From: Alicyclobacillus sp.
GTDB lineage: Bacteria; Bacillota; Bacilli; Alicyclobacillales; Alicyclobacillaceae
NCBI GenBank assembly: GCA_023511295.1
Contig: JAIMBT010000007.1
Span: 62,001 to 126,000 of the forward strand
Direction of reading: 5' to 3'
Length of the DNA stretch: 64,000 bases
Shown piece after piece: positions 41,920 through 50,851 of this stretch (position 1 is its first letter; each line of letters starts with the position of its first letter). Below the pieces are notes generated by a model that made no database searches, was not told the origin of the DNA, and worked only from the letters and a program-made list of their open reading frames with translations. The position numbers were made by a program, and so were the translations under genes.

Positions 41920-43065
41920 ATGCAGAATACCGGGTATGGATTGATCCGGCCCGAATCCCCGCCGTTCGTCCCCTCGTCTGTCTACACCTTCCCAGACCTT
42001 GAGGCTATCCGCGCCTATTACGCCGGGTCCGCACCTGGATACCTGTATCGGCGCAACGGCAACCCCAACACGGACCAACTCGAAGAGGCCCTCTGCCAAC
42101 TCACAGGGGCCGCGGCCGCTGTATTCGCTGCGTCCGGGATGGCGGCCATCGCCCAGGCGTGTTTCAGTCTCCTCAAACCCGGCGACCACCTCGTCGCAAC
42201 CCGCCACCTCTACGGTGGAACGTACGCGTTGTTCGAACAAGTGCTTCGGCCCTGGGGCATCTCGGTGGATTACGTGGACATGGACGACGGCGACTCGTTG
42301 GCTGCAGCGCTTCGCCCGAACACGGCGCTGTTGTACGTCGAGACCATCGCCAACCCCCTCCTGCAAGTGGCGGACCTCGAAGCCATCGGGCGTTTTGCCG
42401 CCGCGCATAGCCTCCGGTGGATGGTGGATAACACCTTCGCCAGCCCGTACCTGGCTCGGCCACACACGTTCGGGGCGGACGTGGTGGTCGAGAGCCTGAC
42501 CAAGTTCCTCGGCGGACACAGCGACGTGATGGGCGGCGTGTGCTACGGTTCGGCAGACGTCATGACACCGATTCGAACCTTGACCGTGACGGTTGGCGGC
42601 GTGCTGTCTGCGTTCGATGCCTGGATGACGCAGCGAAGCCTGCAGACCTTCCATCTGCGCATGCCTCAACACTGCCGCAACGCACTGGCGCTCGCCGAAT
42701 TCCTGCGCGGACACCCGGCCGTGGAACAAGTGTTCTACCCCGGACTTCCCGACAGTCCATGGCACGCCATCGCACGCAGAGTCCTCTTCGACGGCTTCGG
42801 CGCGATGGTGTCCATCCACCTGCGTGGCGGAGAGGAAGCTGTAAACCGCCTGCTGCGGGCATGCCGCCACGTGGCCCTGGCCCCGTCGCTCGGCGGAACG
42901 CGAACCACGGTCTCACACCCTGCGTTGACCTCCCACCGGGCCTTCTCACCCGCCGAGCGCGCCCAACTGGACATCCGCGACGGCACGGTTCGGATTTCCG
43001 TTGGGACAGAGCCCTTCGAGGTTATTCTGGAAGACCTGCGGCACGCGTTGGACGAAGCGCGGTAA
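41920..43065 (+). CDS. Trans-sulfuration PLP enzyme (cystathionine gamma-synthase / gamma-lyase family)
   Basis: PLP fold type I, Cys/Met metabolism family, 381 aa. The active-site lysine is in SLTKFLGGHSDVMGG (near residue 195). Other contacts are YRRNGNPNTDQLEEAL near residue 45, FAASGMAAIAQA and DNTFASPYLARP. The C-terminal SLGGTRTTVSHPAL followed by IRISVGTE-like VRISVGTEPFE is standard. Gamma-synthase, gamma-lyase and methionine gamma-lyase cannot be told apart by eye. ATG at 41920 has GAGGTGA at 7 nt; the frame is open upstream to 41770. Confidence 0.88.
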   Translation: MQNTGYGLIRPESPPFVPSSVYTFPDLEAIRAYYAGSAPGYLYRRNGNPNTDQLEEALCQLTGAAAAVFAASGMAAIAQACFSLLKPGDHLVATRHLYGGTYALFEQVLRPWGISVDYVDMDDGDSLAAALRPNTALLYVETIANPLLQVADLEAIGRFAAAHSLRWMVDNTFASPYLARPHTFGADVVVESLTKFLGGHSDVMGGVCYGSADVMTPIRTLTVTVGGVLSAFDAWMTQRSLQTFHLRMPQHCRNALALAEFLRGHPAVEQVFYPGLPDSPWHAIARRVLFDGFGAMVSIHLRGGEEAVNRLLRACRHVALAPSLGGTRTTVSHPALTSHRAFSPAERAQLDIRDGTVRISVGTEPFEVILEDLRHALDEAR

Positions 43066-43097
43066 TCCATCGCCGGCCCCTCGCCCCCAAACGCATC

Positions 43098-43133
43098 CAG
43101 CCCGGCCATCTCCGTAAAGGGGACGCCGGGCCG
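43098..43133. terminator. Hairpin between convergent genes
   Basis: CCAGCCCGGC (43098-43106 area) and GCCGGGCCGG (43125-43133 area) form a GC-rich stem with one weak pair between the PLP enzyme gene and the rsfA-like gene. No T-run is seen. Confidence 0.5.
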
Positions 43134-43142
43134 GCGTGGTCT

Positions 43143-43790
43143 TCACTCCGCCTGTTGCTCGGCAGGCGGGTCTGGGTTCACGCGCTCGAGGTTGCCGTGT
43201 TCGTCAATCCGGTAGATGAAGCCGGTCGAGTTTTCGTCGCCGTCGAGGAACGCGGCCTTCCGAGCCCGCTCGACGATGTCGACCAGGGACCGGTAGTCCT
43301 CCATAACGGCAGCATAGTCGCTTCGCAAGGTTCGCAGCTCCTCGCGCATGCTCGCCGCTTCTTTGCTCAGGCGCTCGTACTTCGCTTTCCACTCGTTGCA
43401 CTCGCGCTCCGCACTGCGCCAACGCGAGGCCCATTGCTGCGCCGTGTTTTTTTCCTGGCGCAAAAAGCGCAGTACCTGCGCCCAGCTCATGAGCGTCGCC
43501 GTCGGATGGTCGTAGTCGCCGCCTTCCATCTGCGCTTGGATTTTCTGCGACTTGCGCTCCTTGCGCTCCTCTTTCGCCATCTCTATCTGCTTGCGAAACT
43601 GCTTGCGCACGCACGCGTTCCACCGAAACCCACACGCGGCAGCCGTCCGCCCGAGGCGCCTGCTGGCTTCGTTGAATCCCGCCAATTGCGTACTGCCGTC
43701 GCGGATGTGCTTGAGGACCACTTCGGCCAACACCGAATCGTCCTCCGTCGTCCACGCGTCTTGTCTCATGGTGCGTATCTGTTGTGACAT
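43143..43790 (-). CDS. rsfA: RsfA-family prespore transcription factor
   Basis: RsfA tunes SigF-dependent forespore genes in B. subtilis. The N-terminal Myb/SANT-like domain RQDAWTTEDDSVLAEVVLKH and RLGRTAAACGFRWNACVRKQ is a close match to the family. A basic linker, a long coiled coil (residues about 108-165) and a C-terminal FIYRIDEHGNLERVN follow. Length 215 aa. ATG at 43790 has GGGAGG at 8 nt. The gene stands alone. Confidence 0.9.
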   Translation of the reverse strand: MSQQIRTMRQDAWTTEDDSVLAEVVLKHIRDGSTQLAGFNEASRRLGRTAAACGFRWNACVRKQFRKQIEMAKEERKERKSQKIQAQMEGGDYDHPTATLMSWAQVLRFLRQEKNTAQQWASRWRSAERECNEWKAKYERLSKEAASMREELRTLRSDYAAVMEDYRSLVDIVERARKAAFLDGDENSTGFIYRIDEHGNLERVNPDPPAEQQAE

Positions 43791-44022
43791 GTTGACGGCC
43801 TCCCGCAGATCCTTTGCTCGTTCCGATTGTGGATTCGCATCAGGACGAAACTATCTACCAGCATTTCCAACAAAATGAGTGTTTAAACATGTAAAACCCT
43901 GCCGGCAGATGCCTGAAGACAAGGAACTGGGGTTTCGCATCGCGTGCGCCGCTGCTTTCGATGAGTGGACCAAGGACCGGTGTGAGGCTGCCATTCGGGG
44001 AAAGTGGCCTGGGCCACGCGGA

Positions 44023-44058
44023 AGCGGCGGGTCCCGGGGAATGGAGGAACCCGCCGCT
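44023..44058 (-). terminator. Hairpin after the secreted repeat protein gene
   Basis: AGCGGCGGGT (44023-44032) pairs with ACCCGCCGCT (44049-44058), with extra CCC/GGG pairs inside. It begins 6 bp after the stop of the gene ending at 44064. T-run absent. Confidence 0.6.
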
Positions 44059-44063
44059 CTGCA

Positions 44064-44771
44064 CTAGTGGGTTGCGTCGGGTGAAGTCGAACGCGCAAAC
44101 CAATCCGTCTTGTTGAACCAGGTTTCGACCTTCGCGTTCACCTGGGCATCCAGCTTTTGCTCGACGGCGCCTTGCAGCGTCGTCGCCGAAACGCCGTGTT
44201 GCGCTGCAATCTGATGGATGGACGCACCGCCTTTCAGCTGACTCACAAGTTGCTGTCGCGTGATGTGCAACTGCGAAGCGACGAAGTTCAACACGTCCAT
44301 ACTGGCAACATATCGGGTTGGTGCATGCATCACGTGACGGTTCGCCATCCACTGCGGCAATCGTTGCTCGAGGTTGGCGAGGAGGTGGGCCTCGCGTGCG
44401 GCCGTCATGTGACCCGACGACACCCGCGCCTGCAGGTCGTTCTGAAGCAGCGTCTGCAGCTCGCTCTGCAACTGAGATGTGGACACGTTCTCCTTCTGTG
44501 CGATGTCGTCCAAGGACTGACCGGACTGTAAGTCGTGAACGAGCTGCGGTTTCGTCAGGTGCAAGTCACTTGCCACCTCGTCCGCATTTCGCTGCAGCAT
44601 CGACCGCAACCACTGCGAAGCCGGGTGCTGCCGGGTTGATGTGGTCGACGTGTTTGTGGAAGGCGGACTCGAACTGGCGAATGCGGGAATGGCGTAGGTC
44701 AAGATGCCGCCTACCGCAAGCCCAGCGATGGCACTCGACAGCACGGCCAGTTTCGTCCCACGGTGTTTCAT
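44064..44771 (-). CDS. Secreted protein with two copies of a helical repeat
   Basis: A 235 aa exported protein with a basic start MKHRGTKLAV, a hydrophobic signal segment and a likely cleavage near AFASS. A Ser/Thr-rich stretch follows. Two similar blocks come next: LHLTKPQLVHDLQSGQSLDD (with IAQKENVSTSQLQSEL after it) near residue 70, and LHITRQQLVSQLKGGASIHQ (with IAAQHGVSATTLQGAV) near residue 180. Such repeats are found in Bacillota and Actinobacteria surface proteins. The function is unknown. ATG at 44771 follows AAGGGTGG. Confidence 0.8.
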   Translation of the reverse strand: MKHRGTKLAVLSSAIAGLAVGGILTYAIPAFASSSPPSTNTSTTSTRQHPASQWLRSMLQRNADEVASDLHLTKPQLVHDLQSGQSLDDIAQKENVSTSQLQSELQTLLQNDLQARVSSGHMTAAREAHLLANLEQRLPQWMANRHVMHAPTRYVASMDVLNFVASQLHITRQQLVSQLKGGASIHQIAAQHGVSATTLQGAVEQKLDAQVNAKVETWFNKTDWFARSTSPDATH

Positions 44772-44878
44772 CAAAACCACCCTTTCCAAGTTATGGACTG
44801 CATGGCCTGACGCCATCATTATCGACGCGACTTGTCAAGTGGAGATTGAACCCTTGTGGAGATTCGTTGGTCATGGGC

Positions 44879-44908
44879 AAAAAAAATCCGAGCCTCCATG
44901 GCTCGGAT
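44879..44908 (-). terminator. Intrinsic terminator
   Basis: In minus-strand sense ATCCGAGCC and GGCTCGGAT (44908-44900 and 44894-44886) form a 9-bp stem with a 5-nt loop followed by eight T. It sits 5 bp after the stop of the small gene ending at 44913. Confidence 0.9.
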
Positions 44909-44912
44909 ACAC

Positions 44913-45161
44913 TCATTTGTCCGGCGTCATCTCGCGAATGGGAATCCTCCGCCACCCGGCGCGGCGGTAGATGGCGGGTTCACTGCCATCGACGAACTGG
45001 AACGCCGCAACCCGGCGCGCCGGGCGCAGGCGCCGTTTCGCCAGCATCCGCAGCATCGCCAAGAGCACCGCGAACCAGCGGCTCCGCAGTACGGCATTGA
45101 CAAACCCGTACGCCAACAACCCCCACCGAATCAGTCGGTAGACGGTCCGAAGGGTCCTCAT
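44913..45161 (-). CDS. Small hypothetical protein with hydrophobic N-terminal half
   Basis: 82 aa from ATG at 45161 (GGGGAGTG upstream; GTGs at 45170 and 45167 also possible). It has two hydrophobic stretches, LIRWGLLAYGFVNAVL and WFAVLLAMLRMLA, then a basic and polar C-terminus with VAAFQFVDGSEPAIYRR. No family is recognised. The perfectly placed intrinsic terminator right after its stop supports it as a real transcript, either alone or with thiI upstream. Confidence 0.6.
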   Translation of the reverse strand: MRTLRTVYRLIRWGLLAYGFVNAVLRSRWFAVLLAMLRMLAKRRLRPARRVAAFQFVDGSEPAIYRRAGWRRIPIREMTPDK

Positions 45162-45238
45162 CTGCACCACTCCCCGTGTCGATTAGGGTGCCCACAGACC
45201 GAACCCCTGATGCTGCCGCGAGCGCCGCGTCCCGCTCG

Positions 45239-46438
45239 TCATCCCACCGGGGATCTGCGGCTGAAGACCTTCGTCTCCGTGCGCGCCACGGCCTCGGACA
45301 CCAGCCGCTCGACGTCCAAGTCTTGTTCCGCGCGCTCGGTCTCCGCCAAGCCCGGTTTCGTTCGCGGCTGCTTGGGAACAAAGATGGTGCAGCAATCTTC
45401 GTACGGCAGGATGGACGTCTCGTAGGTGCCAATCTGCCGCGCCAGGCGAATGATGGACACCTTGTCTTCGGCAATCAACGGTCGCAAAACCGGAAGGCGC
45501 GTCACCGCGTTGATCACCCGCAGACTCTCCAGCGTCTGGCTGGCCACCTGGCCGAGGCTCTCGCCCGTCACCAGTGCCAACAGCGCGTTTTGTTCGGCAA
45601 TGCGCTCCGAGATCCGCATCATCATCCGCCGCATCACCGTGATTGTCAAGTTTTCCGGACAATGCTTGCGAATCTCCGTCTGGACATCGGTGAAATGCAC
45701 GGTGTGCAGGCGGACCCGCCCGCCCCAGTTCGCCAGCGTCTGAGCTAACGTCTCCACCTTGTCCAGGGCGCGTTGGCTGGTGAACGGGAAACTGTGAAAG
45801 TGGATGGCGTCCAGCTCCACCCCGCGTTTGAGCGCCAACCATCCCGCCACCGGACTGTCGATCCCGCCGGAGAGCAGCAGCCCCACACGCCCAGAGGTGC
45901 CTACGGGGAGGCCTCCCAGAGCCGGCACCTTGACCCCGTACACGAGGGCCTCTTCGTCGCGCACCTCCACGAATACCGTCACGGCGGGATGGTGGACGTC
46001 GACGGTCCATCCCGTCTCCGCCGCCAACAGTTGGCCGCCGACCTCCGATGCCACCTCCATCGAGGTCAGCGGGTACCGTTTGTTGACGCGCTTCGCCTCA
46101 ACCTTGAACGACCGCTCTGCGGCCGACAGTCCGAGTCGACGGGCTTCTTCGCCTCGGACGCGCAGCGCTGCCTGTACCATCTCTTCGAGTGCCAGCCCCG
46201 TGACCTCGACCGGGCTCAACGAGACGATACCAAACACGTTCTTGAGCCGGGAGATGACGACATCCACCGGAGCGTCATCGAGGGTGATGAGGACGCGCCC
46301 GTTCTGGCGCGCAATTCGAACGCCAGGGACGTCGGCAACCACCCGCCGCATGTTCCCGACCAGTCGCTCCTCGAACTGGTGCCGGTTCTTGCCTTTCAGA
46401 CTGAGCTCCCCGTAGCGCGCAATCACCTGCCGAATCAT
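45239..46438 (-). CDS. thiI: tRNA 4-thiouridine synthase ThiI
   Basis: Adenylates U8 of tRNA for thiolation and can serve thiamine synthesis. A ferredoxin-like and THUMP part occupies residues 1-165 (RYGELSLKGKNRHQFEERL). The PP-loop LLSGGIDSPVAGWLALKRG is near residue 189, and CENL-like HCPENLTITVMRRMM and LVTGESLGQVASQTLESL follow. The C-terminal EDCCTIFVPKQPRTKP lacks a rhodanese domain, as in Bacillus, so a partner desulfurase must supply sulfur directly. That gene lies just upstream and overlaps by 4 nt. Confidence 0.95.
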   Translation of the reverse strand: MIRQVIARYGELSLKGKNRHQFEERLVGNMRRVVADVPGVRIARQNGRVLITLDDAPVDVVISRLKNVFGIVSLSPVEVTGLALEEMVQAALRVRGEEARRLGLSAAERSFKVEAKRVNKRYPLTSMEVASEVGGQLLAAETGWTVDVHHPAVTVFVEVRDEEALVYGVKVPALGGLPVGTSGRVGLLLSGGIDSPVAGWLALKRGVELDAIHFHSFPFTSQRALDKVETLAQTLANWGGRVRLHTVHFTDVQTEIRKHCPENLTITVMRRMMMRISERIAEQNALLALVTGESLGQVASQTLESLRVINAVTRLPVLRPLIAEDKVSIIRLARQIGTYETSILPYEDCCTIFVPKQPRTKPGLAETERAEQDLDVERLVSEAVARTETKVFSRRSPVG

Positions 46439-47598
46439 CGAGATGTGCCCCCTTTCCGCGCCACCGAGTACAACCAGCGGACCTGTCGGTCGACCACCTC
46501 AGCCGCCGCCTCCAGTGCCGACGCAGGGGTCCAGCGCGCGAACGACAAACGCAGCGTCCCCGTGACCATCTCGGGGGCGCAGCCCATGGCTTCCAACACG
46601 TGACTGGCTTTGCTGTGTCCGCCTTTGGTGGAGCAGGCCGATCCGGTCGAGACGTAGACACCCTCCGCCTCCAGCGCGTGCACCAGCACCTCCCCCTTTA
46701 ACCCGGGGAAGGATACGCTGACGATGTAGGGCGAAACCACGGGCGGCGCGTGTACGACCGCTCCGGGGATCTGCTGCAGACGCTCCACCAGCAAGGCGCG
46801 CTTGCGGTGCGCCTCCGCGAAGTCGTGCTCGATGTCACGGTAAGCAGCGGTAGCCGATTCTGCCAATGCGACAATCCCGAGCAGGTTCTCCGTCCCGGAG
46901 CGTAGGCCGTACTCTTGGCCACCGCCGTACAGTAGCGGATGAATCTCGAGCCCCTCCCGCATCACCAGTGCGCCGACGCCTTTTGGCGCACCGAGCTTGT
47001 GGCCAGAGATCGTGTAGAGGTCAACGGGCACGTCGGCGAGACCATTGGGGAGCTTGCCAAACGCCTGAATTCCGTCGACGTGAAACAAGGTCTTCGGAAA
47101 GTCGCGCAGTCGGCGCCCTATCTCTCCCACGTCCGCGACGGCCCCCGTCTCGTTGTTCACGTGCATCACGCTGACGAGGACGGTGTCCGCTGTGACCGCG
47201 TCGAGGACATCCTCCACGCGCACGTGTCCGTCCGGCTGGGGGGCGACGTACGTGACGCGCCAGCCCTCCCGCTCGAGCGCGCGATACGCTTCGAGTACCG
47301 AGGGATGTTCAATGCGCGTCGTCACCAGGTGACGACCTCGGTTGTGGTACCTCCGGACAACGCCGAAAATCGCGAGGTTGTTTGCCTCGGTTCCGCCGCC
47401 CGTGAAGACAATGCGCGCCCGTGGACGGCCGAGACAGGTGAGGATGGCCCGCCGCGCTTCACTCAGCAGGCGTTCCGCTTCAACGCCCTTCGCGTGCAGG
47501 GAAGAAGGGTTTCCGTAGATATCCAAAGACCGCACAACCGCCTCCCGCACCTCGGGCAAAATGGGTGCGGTGGCGGCGTTGTCGAGGTAAACGTCCAT
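46435..47598 (-). CDS. Cysteine desulfurase (IscS/NifZ type)
   Basis: PLP enzyme releasing sulfur from cysteine. It starts VYLDNAATAPILPEVREAV. It contains FTGGGTEANNLAIFG, HVNNETGAV, the PLP lysine in YTISGHKLGAPKGVGAL near residue 200, and the active cysteine loop GSACSTKGGHSKASHVL near residue 320. 387 aa. The pairing with thiI equals nifZ-thiI of B. subtilis, so it probably feeds tRNA thiolation. ATG at 47598 with AAGGAG. Confidence 0.94.
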   Translation of the reverse strand: MDVYLDNAATAPILPEVREAVVRSLDIYGNPSSLHAKGVEAERLLSEARRAILTCLGRPRARIVFTGGGTEANNLAIFGVVRRYHNRGRHLVTTRIEHPSVLEAYRALEREGWRVTYVAPQPDGHVRVEDVLDAVTADTVLVSVMHVNNETGAVADVGEIGRRLRDFPKTLFHVDGIQAFGKLPNGLADVPVDLYTISGHKLGAPKGVGALVMREGLEIHPLLYGGGQEYGLRSGTENLLGIVALAESATAAYRDIEHDFAEAHRKRALLVERLQQIPGAVVHAPPVVSPYIVSVSFPGLKGEVLVHALEAEGVYVSTGSACSTKGGHSKASHVLEAMGCAPEMVTGTLRLSFARWTPASALEAAAEVVDRQVRWLYSVARKGGTSR

Positions 47599-47677
47599 CC
47601 AGTTGATGCTCCTTTACCTGGCGCCCGTGCGGGACCGATGGCGAACGGACCATCCGGTCTCGACAGTACACCGGCGG

Positions 47678-48781
47678 CTAGCGGTGAGCCGCAACACTCA
47701 CCTCCGCCGCATCCTGAGTTCGGGCTTGCGCCACTTTGTCCGTCCACTCCAGGGAGGACAGACCCTCGTCGCGCTGGCTGGCCACGTGTTTGGCCAAGTC
47801 GACGACGCGGCAGGAATAGCCCCATTCGTTATCGTACCACGCCAGCACCTTCACTGTACGGTCTGCGAGGACTTGCGTGCATAGACCGTCCACCACTGCC
47901 GACCGCGGGTCACCGTTGAAATCGACCGATACCAGCGGCTCTTCCGTGTAGCCCAAGATGCCGTCGAGGGACGATGCCGACGCGGACGCCAGTGCTGCGT
48001 TCACCGCATCCGGCGTGACGTCGGAATTCAGTTGCGCCACCAGGTCCACCAGCGACACGTTCGGCGTCGGCACGCGGAGCGCGACTCCATTCAGTCTACC
48101 AGCCAGCTGCGGCAAGACCAAGCCTATCGCCTTCGCGGCACCGGTGCTGGTGGGGATGATGGACTCGCCGCAAGCTCGAGCGCGGCGCAGGTCCTTGTGC
48201 GGGTTGTCCAGATTTTTCTGGTCATTGGTGTACGAGTGGACCGTCGTGACCATGCCCGTGACCAGTCCGAACGCCTCATGAAGTACCTTCACGACGGGCG
48301 CCAGGCAGTTGGTCGTGCAGGAGGCAGCGGAGAGGAGGTGGTGCGACGTGGCGTCGTAGAGGTGCTCGTTGACGCCCATCACAACGGTCAGGTCCACGTC
48401 TGTTGCCGTTTTCGCTGGAGCCGTGAGAATCACCTTGCGGGCGCCATTCGATAGATGCACACCGGCTGTCTCGCGTGTCCGGAAGGCACCCGTCGCCTCG
48501 ACGACGACGTCCACGTCCAGGTCTCCCCACGCCAGCTCTGCCGGATTCCGTGTCGAGAAGCAGCGGGTCACCTGGTCGCCCGCGCGAAAACCGTCCGCGG
48601 TCACCGCCGTCGGCTGCTGCCACACGCCGTGGACGGAGTCGTACCGGAGCAAGTGAACCAGTGTGTCCTTGTCAGCCGTGCCGTTGACGGCCACGATTTC
48701 AATCCCGCCGACCTCCGCGGCCCGCCGGTAGACCATGCGGCCAATCCGTCCGAATCCGTTGATGGCCATCCGCAGTGTCAT
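47678..48781 (-). CDS. gapB: Glyceraldehyde-3-phosphate dehydrogenase, GapB-like
   Basis: Oxidises or forms glyceraldehyde-3-phosphate. It begins with MAINGFGRIGRMVYRRA, and the catalytic cysteine is in SAASCTTNCLAPVV near residue 155. The cofactor region reads AVNGTADKDTLVHLLRYDS, without the Asp of NAD-specific GapA (ND.TD). That suggests NADP use and a gluconeogenic GapB role, which is inference. Length 367 aa, with a C-terminal tail of about 25 residues beyond the usual end. ATG at 48781 with AGGAGG. It is not in a glycolytic operon. Confidence 0.88.
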   Translation of the reverse strand: MTLRMAINGFGRIGRMVYRRAAEVGGIEIVAVNGTADKDTLVHLLRYDSVHGVWQQPTAVTADGFRAGDQVTRCFSTRNPAELAWGDLDVDVVVEATGAFRTRETAGVHLSNGARKVILTAPAKTATDVDLTVVMGVNEHLYDATSHHLLSAASCTTNCLAPVVKVLHEAFGLVTGMVTTVHSYTNDQKNLDNPHKDLRRARACGESIIPTSTGAAKAIGLVLPQLAGRLNGVALRVPTPNVSLVDLVAQLNSDVTPDAVNAALASASASSLDGILGYTEEPLVSVDFNGDPRSAVVDGLCTQVLADRTVKVLAWYDNEWGYSCRVVDLAKHVASQRDEGLSSLEWTDKVAQARTQDAAEVSVAAHR

Positions 48782-48845
48782 CGAGTCAACGCCTCCTGTG
48801 CAATCCATTCAACCTCTGCGGAACCCGAGGTCGCTTCCACCTCAA

Positions 48846-48856
48846 TATATACCACA
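48846..48856 (-). promoter_or_regulatory. Possible extended -10 promoter of gapB
   Basis: Minus strand TGGTATATA (48854-48846) is an extended -10 box about 65 bp before the gapB start. No clear -35 is present 17 bp upstream. Confidence 0.35.
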
Positions 48857-48907
48857 CGGCGGACGGATTGTTCCATACAGTTTTGCGTATCCCCGGCAAT
48901 TAGTATG

Positions 48908-48997
48908 TCATATTTTTGTGTGCATCGTGAAACGGATACCGAGCACGAGGAACACAAGACCCGCTACCAGGCAGACAATTGCGAGCCGTCTCAGCAT
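48908..48997 (-). CDS. 29-residue single-helix membrane peptide
   Basis: ATG at 48997 has GGGAGG 10 nt upstream, and that ribosome site overlaps the stop of the methyltransferase gene. The peptide starts MLRRLAIVCLVAGLVFLVLG and ends IRFTMHTKI, a basic start with one membrane helix. It would be co-transcribed with clpP and the methyltransferase, or with gapB downstream. No family is recognised. The strong site and clear helix are the evidence; ORFs this short can occur by chance. Confidence 0.5.
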   Translation of the reverse strand: MLRRLAIVCLVAGLVFLVLGIRFTMHTKI

Positions 48998-49012
48998 TGA
49001 CCGGCAACCTCC

Positions 49013-50185
49013 CTATCCGAGGGATGTCAAGAACCCACCCGAACCAGCTTCACACGCGAGCACAGAGAAGCGCTCTCCCATCCCGCCTGGCAGGACCAGC
49101 GTCTTCAGGGCCTGCGCCTGCGACGGCTCTACATCGGCCGACGCCTTCGGGTCTACCGTCCGTGCGAACGGCCTGGTTGCCAGTTCCGCGATACCAGCCT
49201 GCATCAGGAACGACCCTTGCGATTGCAGCCGACCGACCTGAAATCCCGCAGCCTGCGCGGCGGCGGCAGCGTGGGTCCAGTTCACGTCCGCCGTGATGTC
49301 GACCTGGCCCGGAGTCGTGAGCGGATCGGCAAACTGGTGGTTCGCGTAGGCGCGAAGCGTGCCCTCTGGTCGGATACCGGCCTCCCACTCTTCGCGCACA
49401 ATGCCGTAGTCCACGAAGATTGCGTGCACGGTCCTGGCCACGCGGCGGCACGCGGCAAAGAACGGTTCCAGGGTTTCGCAAACCTCTGCACAGTGGCCTA
49501 CGGGCACAGGCGTGTAGCGCTCCGCCAGCTCCGCGATGCCCGCGGCCGCGCGGCGCCAAATCCAGTGCAGCACCGAGGTTCCGGGACGAAGGGCGACGTA
49601 CGCCTGTTGCCAGCCCCGCGGTGCCCGCCGGACCCGCTCGACCGGCAGTGCGTCGAGCACCTCGTTTGCAAGGATATACGCCCGAGGGCGGACGTTGTCC
49701 TCGGCATCTTCCAGCCGCTCGCACCACTGAAAGGTCACACGGGGTCGGCGGACCAGCCGCGCCTGCTGTAGCTCGCGCAATCGTTTGGCCGGCTCGACAA
49801 GGGTGTACGAGATGGACACGTCTGGTGACAAGACGGAACACAGGTATTCCGTGATGGACGCTGCCAAGTCCCCTTCTCCCGGGCCGATTTCACAGATCTC
49901 GAGAACCAACGGCCGGGTGGAGACGTGCCGCCGCCAGTCCGCCCATATGTATCGACCCAGCGTCCGTCCGAACAGCGGGAACTGGGCACTGGTGTAGAAG
50001 TCAGCACCCACGCCGCCGATTTGCACCCGACGCTGATAGTATCCGTCCGAACCGTACAGCGCCTCCGCCATGAACGCGGAAAACGGCACCCCGTCCGTTG
50101 TCAAATCACGGCCCTCCCGTCGTGCGCTCGCGCGCAGCCGGTCCAGGAAGGCCGTCCCATCCACCTCAAGCTCTTCGGATGACAT
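49013..50185 (-). CDS. SAM-dependent methyltransferase, MidA/NDUFAF7 family
   Basis: COG1565 family; the eukaryotic homologue methylates an arginine of complex I, and bacterial targets are unknown. It contains [17 protein letters not shown] near residue 40, [19 protein letters not shown], the SAM motif [13 protein letters not shown] near residue 100, and [14 protein letters not shown]. The later [12 protein letters not shown] and [19 protein letters not shown] complete the signature. Start is uncertain: ATG at 50185 overlaps clpP by 20 nt, and GTG at 50164 begins just after the clpP stop; neither has a strong ribosome site. Confidence 0.85.
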   Translation of the reverse strand: MSSEELEVDGTAFLDRLRASARREGRDLTTDGVPFSAFMAEALYGSDGYYQRRVQIGGVGADFYTSAQFPLFGRTLGRYIWADWRRHVSTRPLVLEICEIGPGEGDLAASITEYLCSVLSPDVSISYTLVEPAKRLRELQQARLVRRPRVTFQWCERLEDAEDNVRPRAYILANEVLDALPVERVRRAPRGWQQAYVALRPGTSVLHWIWRRAAAGIAELAERYTPVPVGHCAEVCETLEPFFAACRRVARTVHAIFVDYGIVREEWEAGIRPEGTLRAYANHQFADPLTTPGQVDITADVNWTHAAAAAQAAGFQVGRLQSQGSFLMQAGIAELATRPFARTVDPKASADVEPSQAQALKTLVLPGGMGERFSVLACEAGSGGFLTSLG

Positions 50186-50747
50186 CGTCAATCAAGCCGT
50201 ACGACTTCGCTTCGTCCGCCGTCATGAACCGGTCCCGATCTGTGTCCCGCTCCACTTGCTCCAGCGGTTGCCCGGAGCGTTCACTGAGGATCTGGTTCAG
50301 CCGCTGGCGCGTCCGAAGGATATGCTCTGCATGAATCTGGATGTCCGACGCCTGTCCGCGCGCCCCGCCGAGCGGTTGGTGAATCATGACCTCCGCGTTC
50401 GGAAGTGCGAAGCGCTTCCCCTTCTCACCCGCGGCGAGCAACACGGCTCCCATACTCGCCGCCAAACCCACACAGATGGTGGAGACCGCCGGTTTTACGT
50501 GCTGCATGGTGTCGTAGATGGCCAATCCGGCGGACACGGAACCGCCCGGGGAGTTGATGTACATTTGGATATCTTTGTCCGGGTCTTCGGCCGAAAGGAA
50601 GAGCAACTGAGCGACCACTGCGTTCGCCACCTCGGCGTCGATGGCTGTCCCGAGGAAAATGATGCGGTCCTTCAGCAACCGCGAGTAGATGTCGTAACTG
50701 CGCTCACCGCGGCTCGTCTGTTCGACGACAATCGGCACTAAACTCAT
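50166..50747 (-). CDS. clpP: ATP-dependent Clp protease proteolytic subunit
   Basis: Serine peptidase of Clp complexes. The catalytic triad is in [14 protein letters not shown] (Ser near 97), [15 protein letters not shown] (His near 122) and [18 protein letters not shown] (Asp near 171). The N-terminal [20 protein letters not shown] fits. I chose the second ATG (50747), since AGGAGGG abuts the first at 50753. This may be a second ClpP paralogue; the window cannot tell. The next gene overlaps its 3' end. Confidence 0.96.
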   Translation of the reverse strand: MSLVPIVVEQTSRGERSYDIYSRLLKDRIIFLGTAIDAEVANAVVAQLLFLSAEDPDKDIQMYINSPGGSVSAGLAIYDTMQHVKPAVSTICVGLAASMGAVLLAAGEKGKRFALPNAEVMIHQPLGGARGQASDIQIHAEHILRTRQRLNQILSERSGQPLEQVERDTDRDRFMTADEAKSYGLIDDVIRRA

Positions 50748-50768
50748 ATTCATCCCTCCTGCCCTCCA

Positions 50769-50797
50769 TCATAGACGAACCGACGCCGGACATACTA
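50769..50797 (+). promoter_or_regulatory. Possible SigF/SigG-type promoter
   Basis: TCATA (50769-50773) and CATACTA (50791-50797), 17 bp apart and with GGA before the -10, repeat the layout seen before sigG. It lies 55 bp upstream of the plus-strand DUF2892-like gene. It suggests forespore expression, by motif only. Confidence 0.42.
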
Positions 50798-50851
50798 GGA
50801 GCGTGTTGGAGTCCGGCCCTGTATGCCGGACCTGCAGGGAGGTCGATCTCG

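Noticed and set aside
43879-44067. Plus-strand ORF of 62 codons starting MFKHVKPCRQMPEDKELG.
   Set aside because: No ribosome site, and its 3' end is formed by the hairpin of the minus-strand gene ending at 44064. Probably chance.
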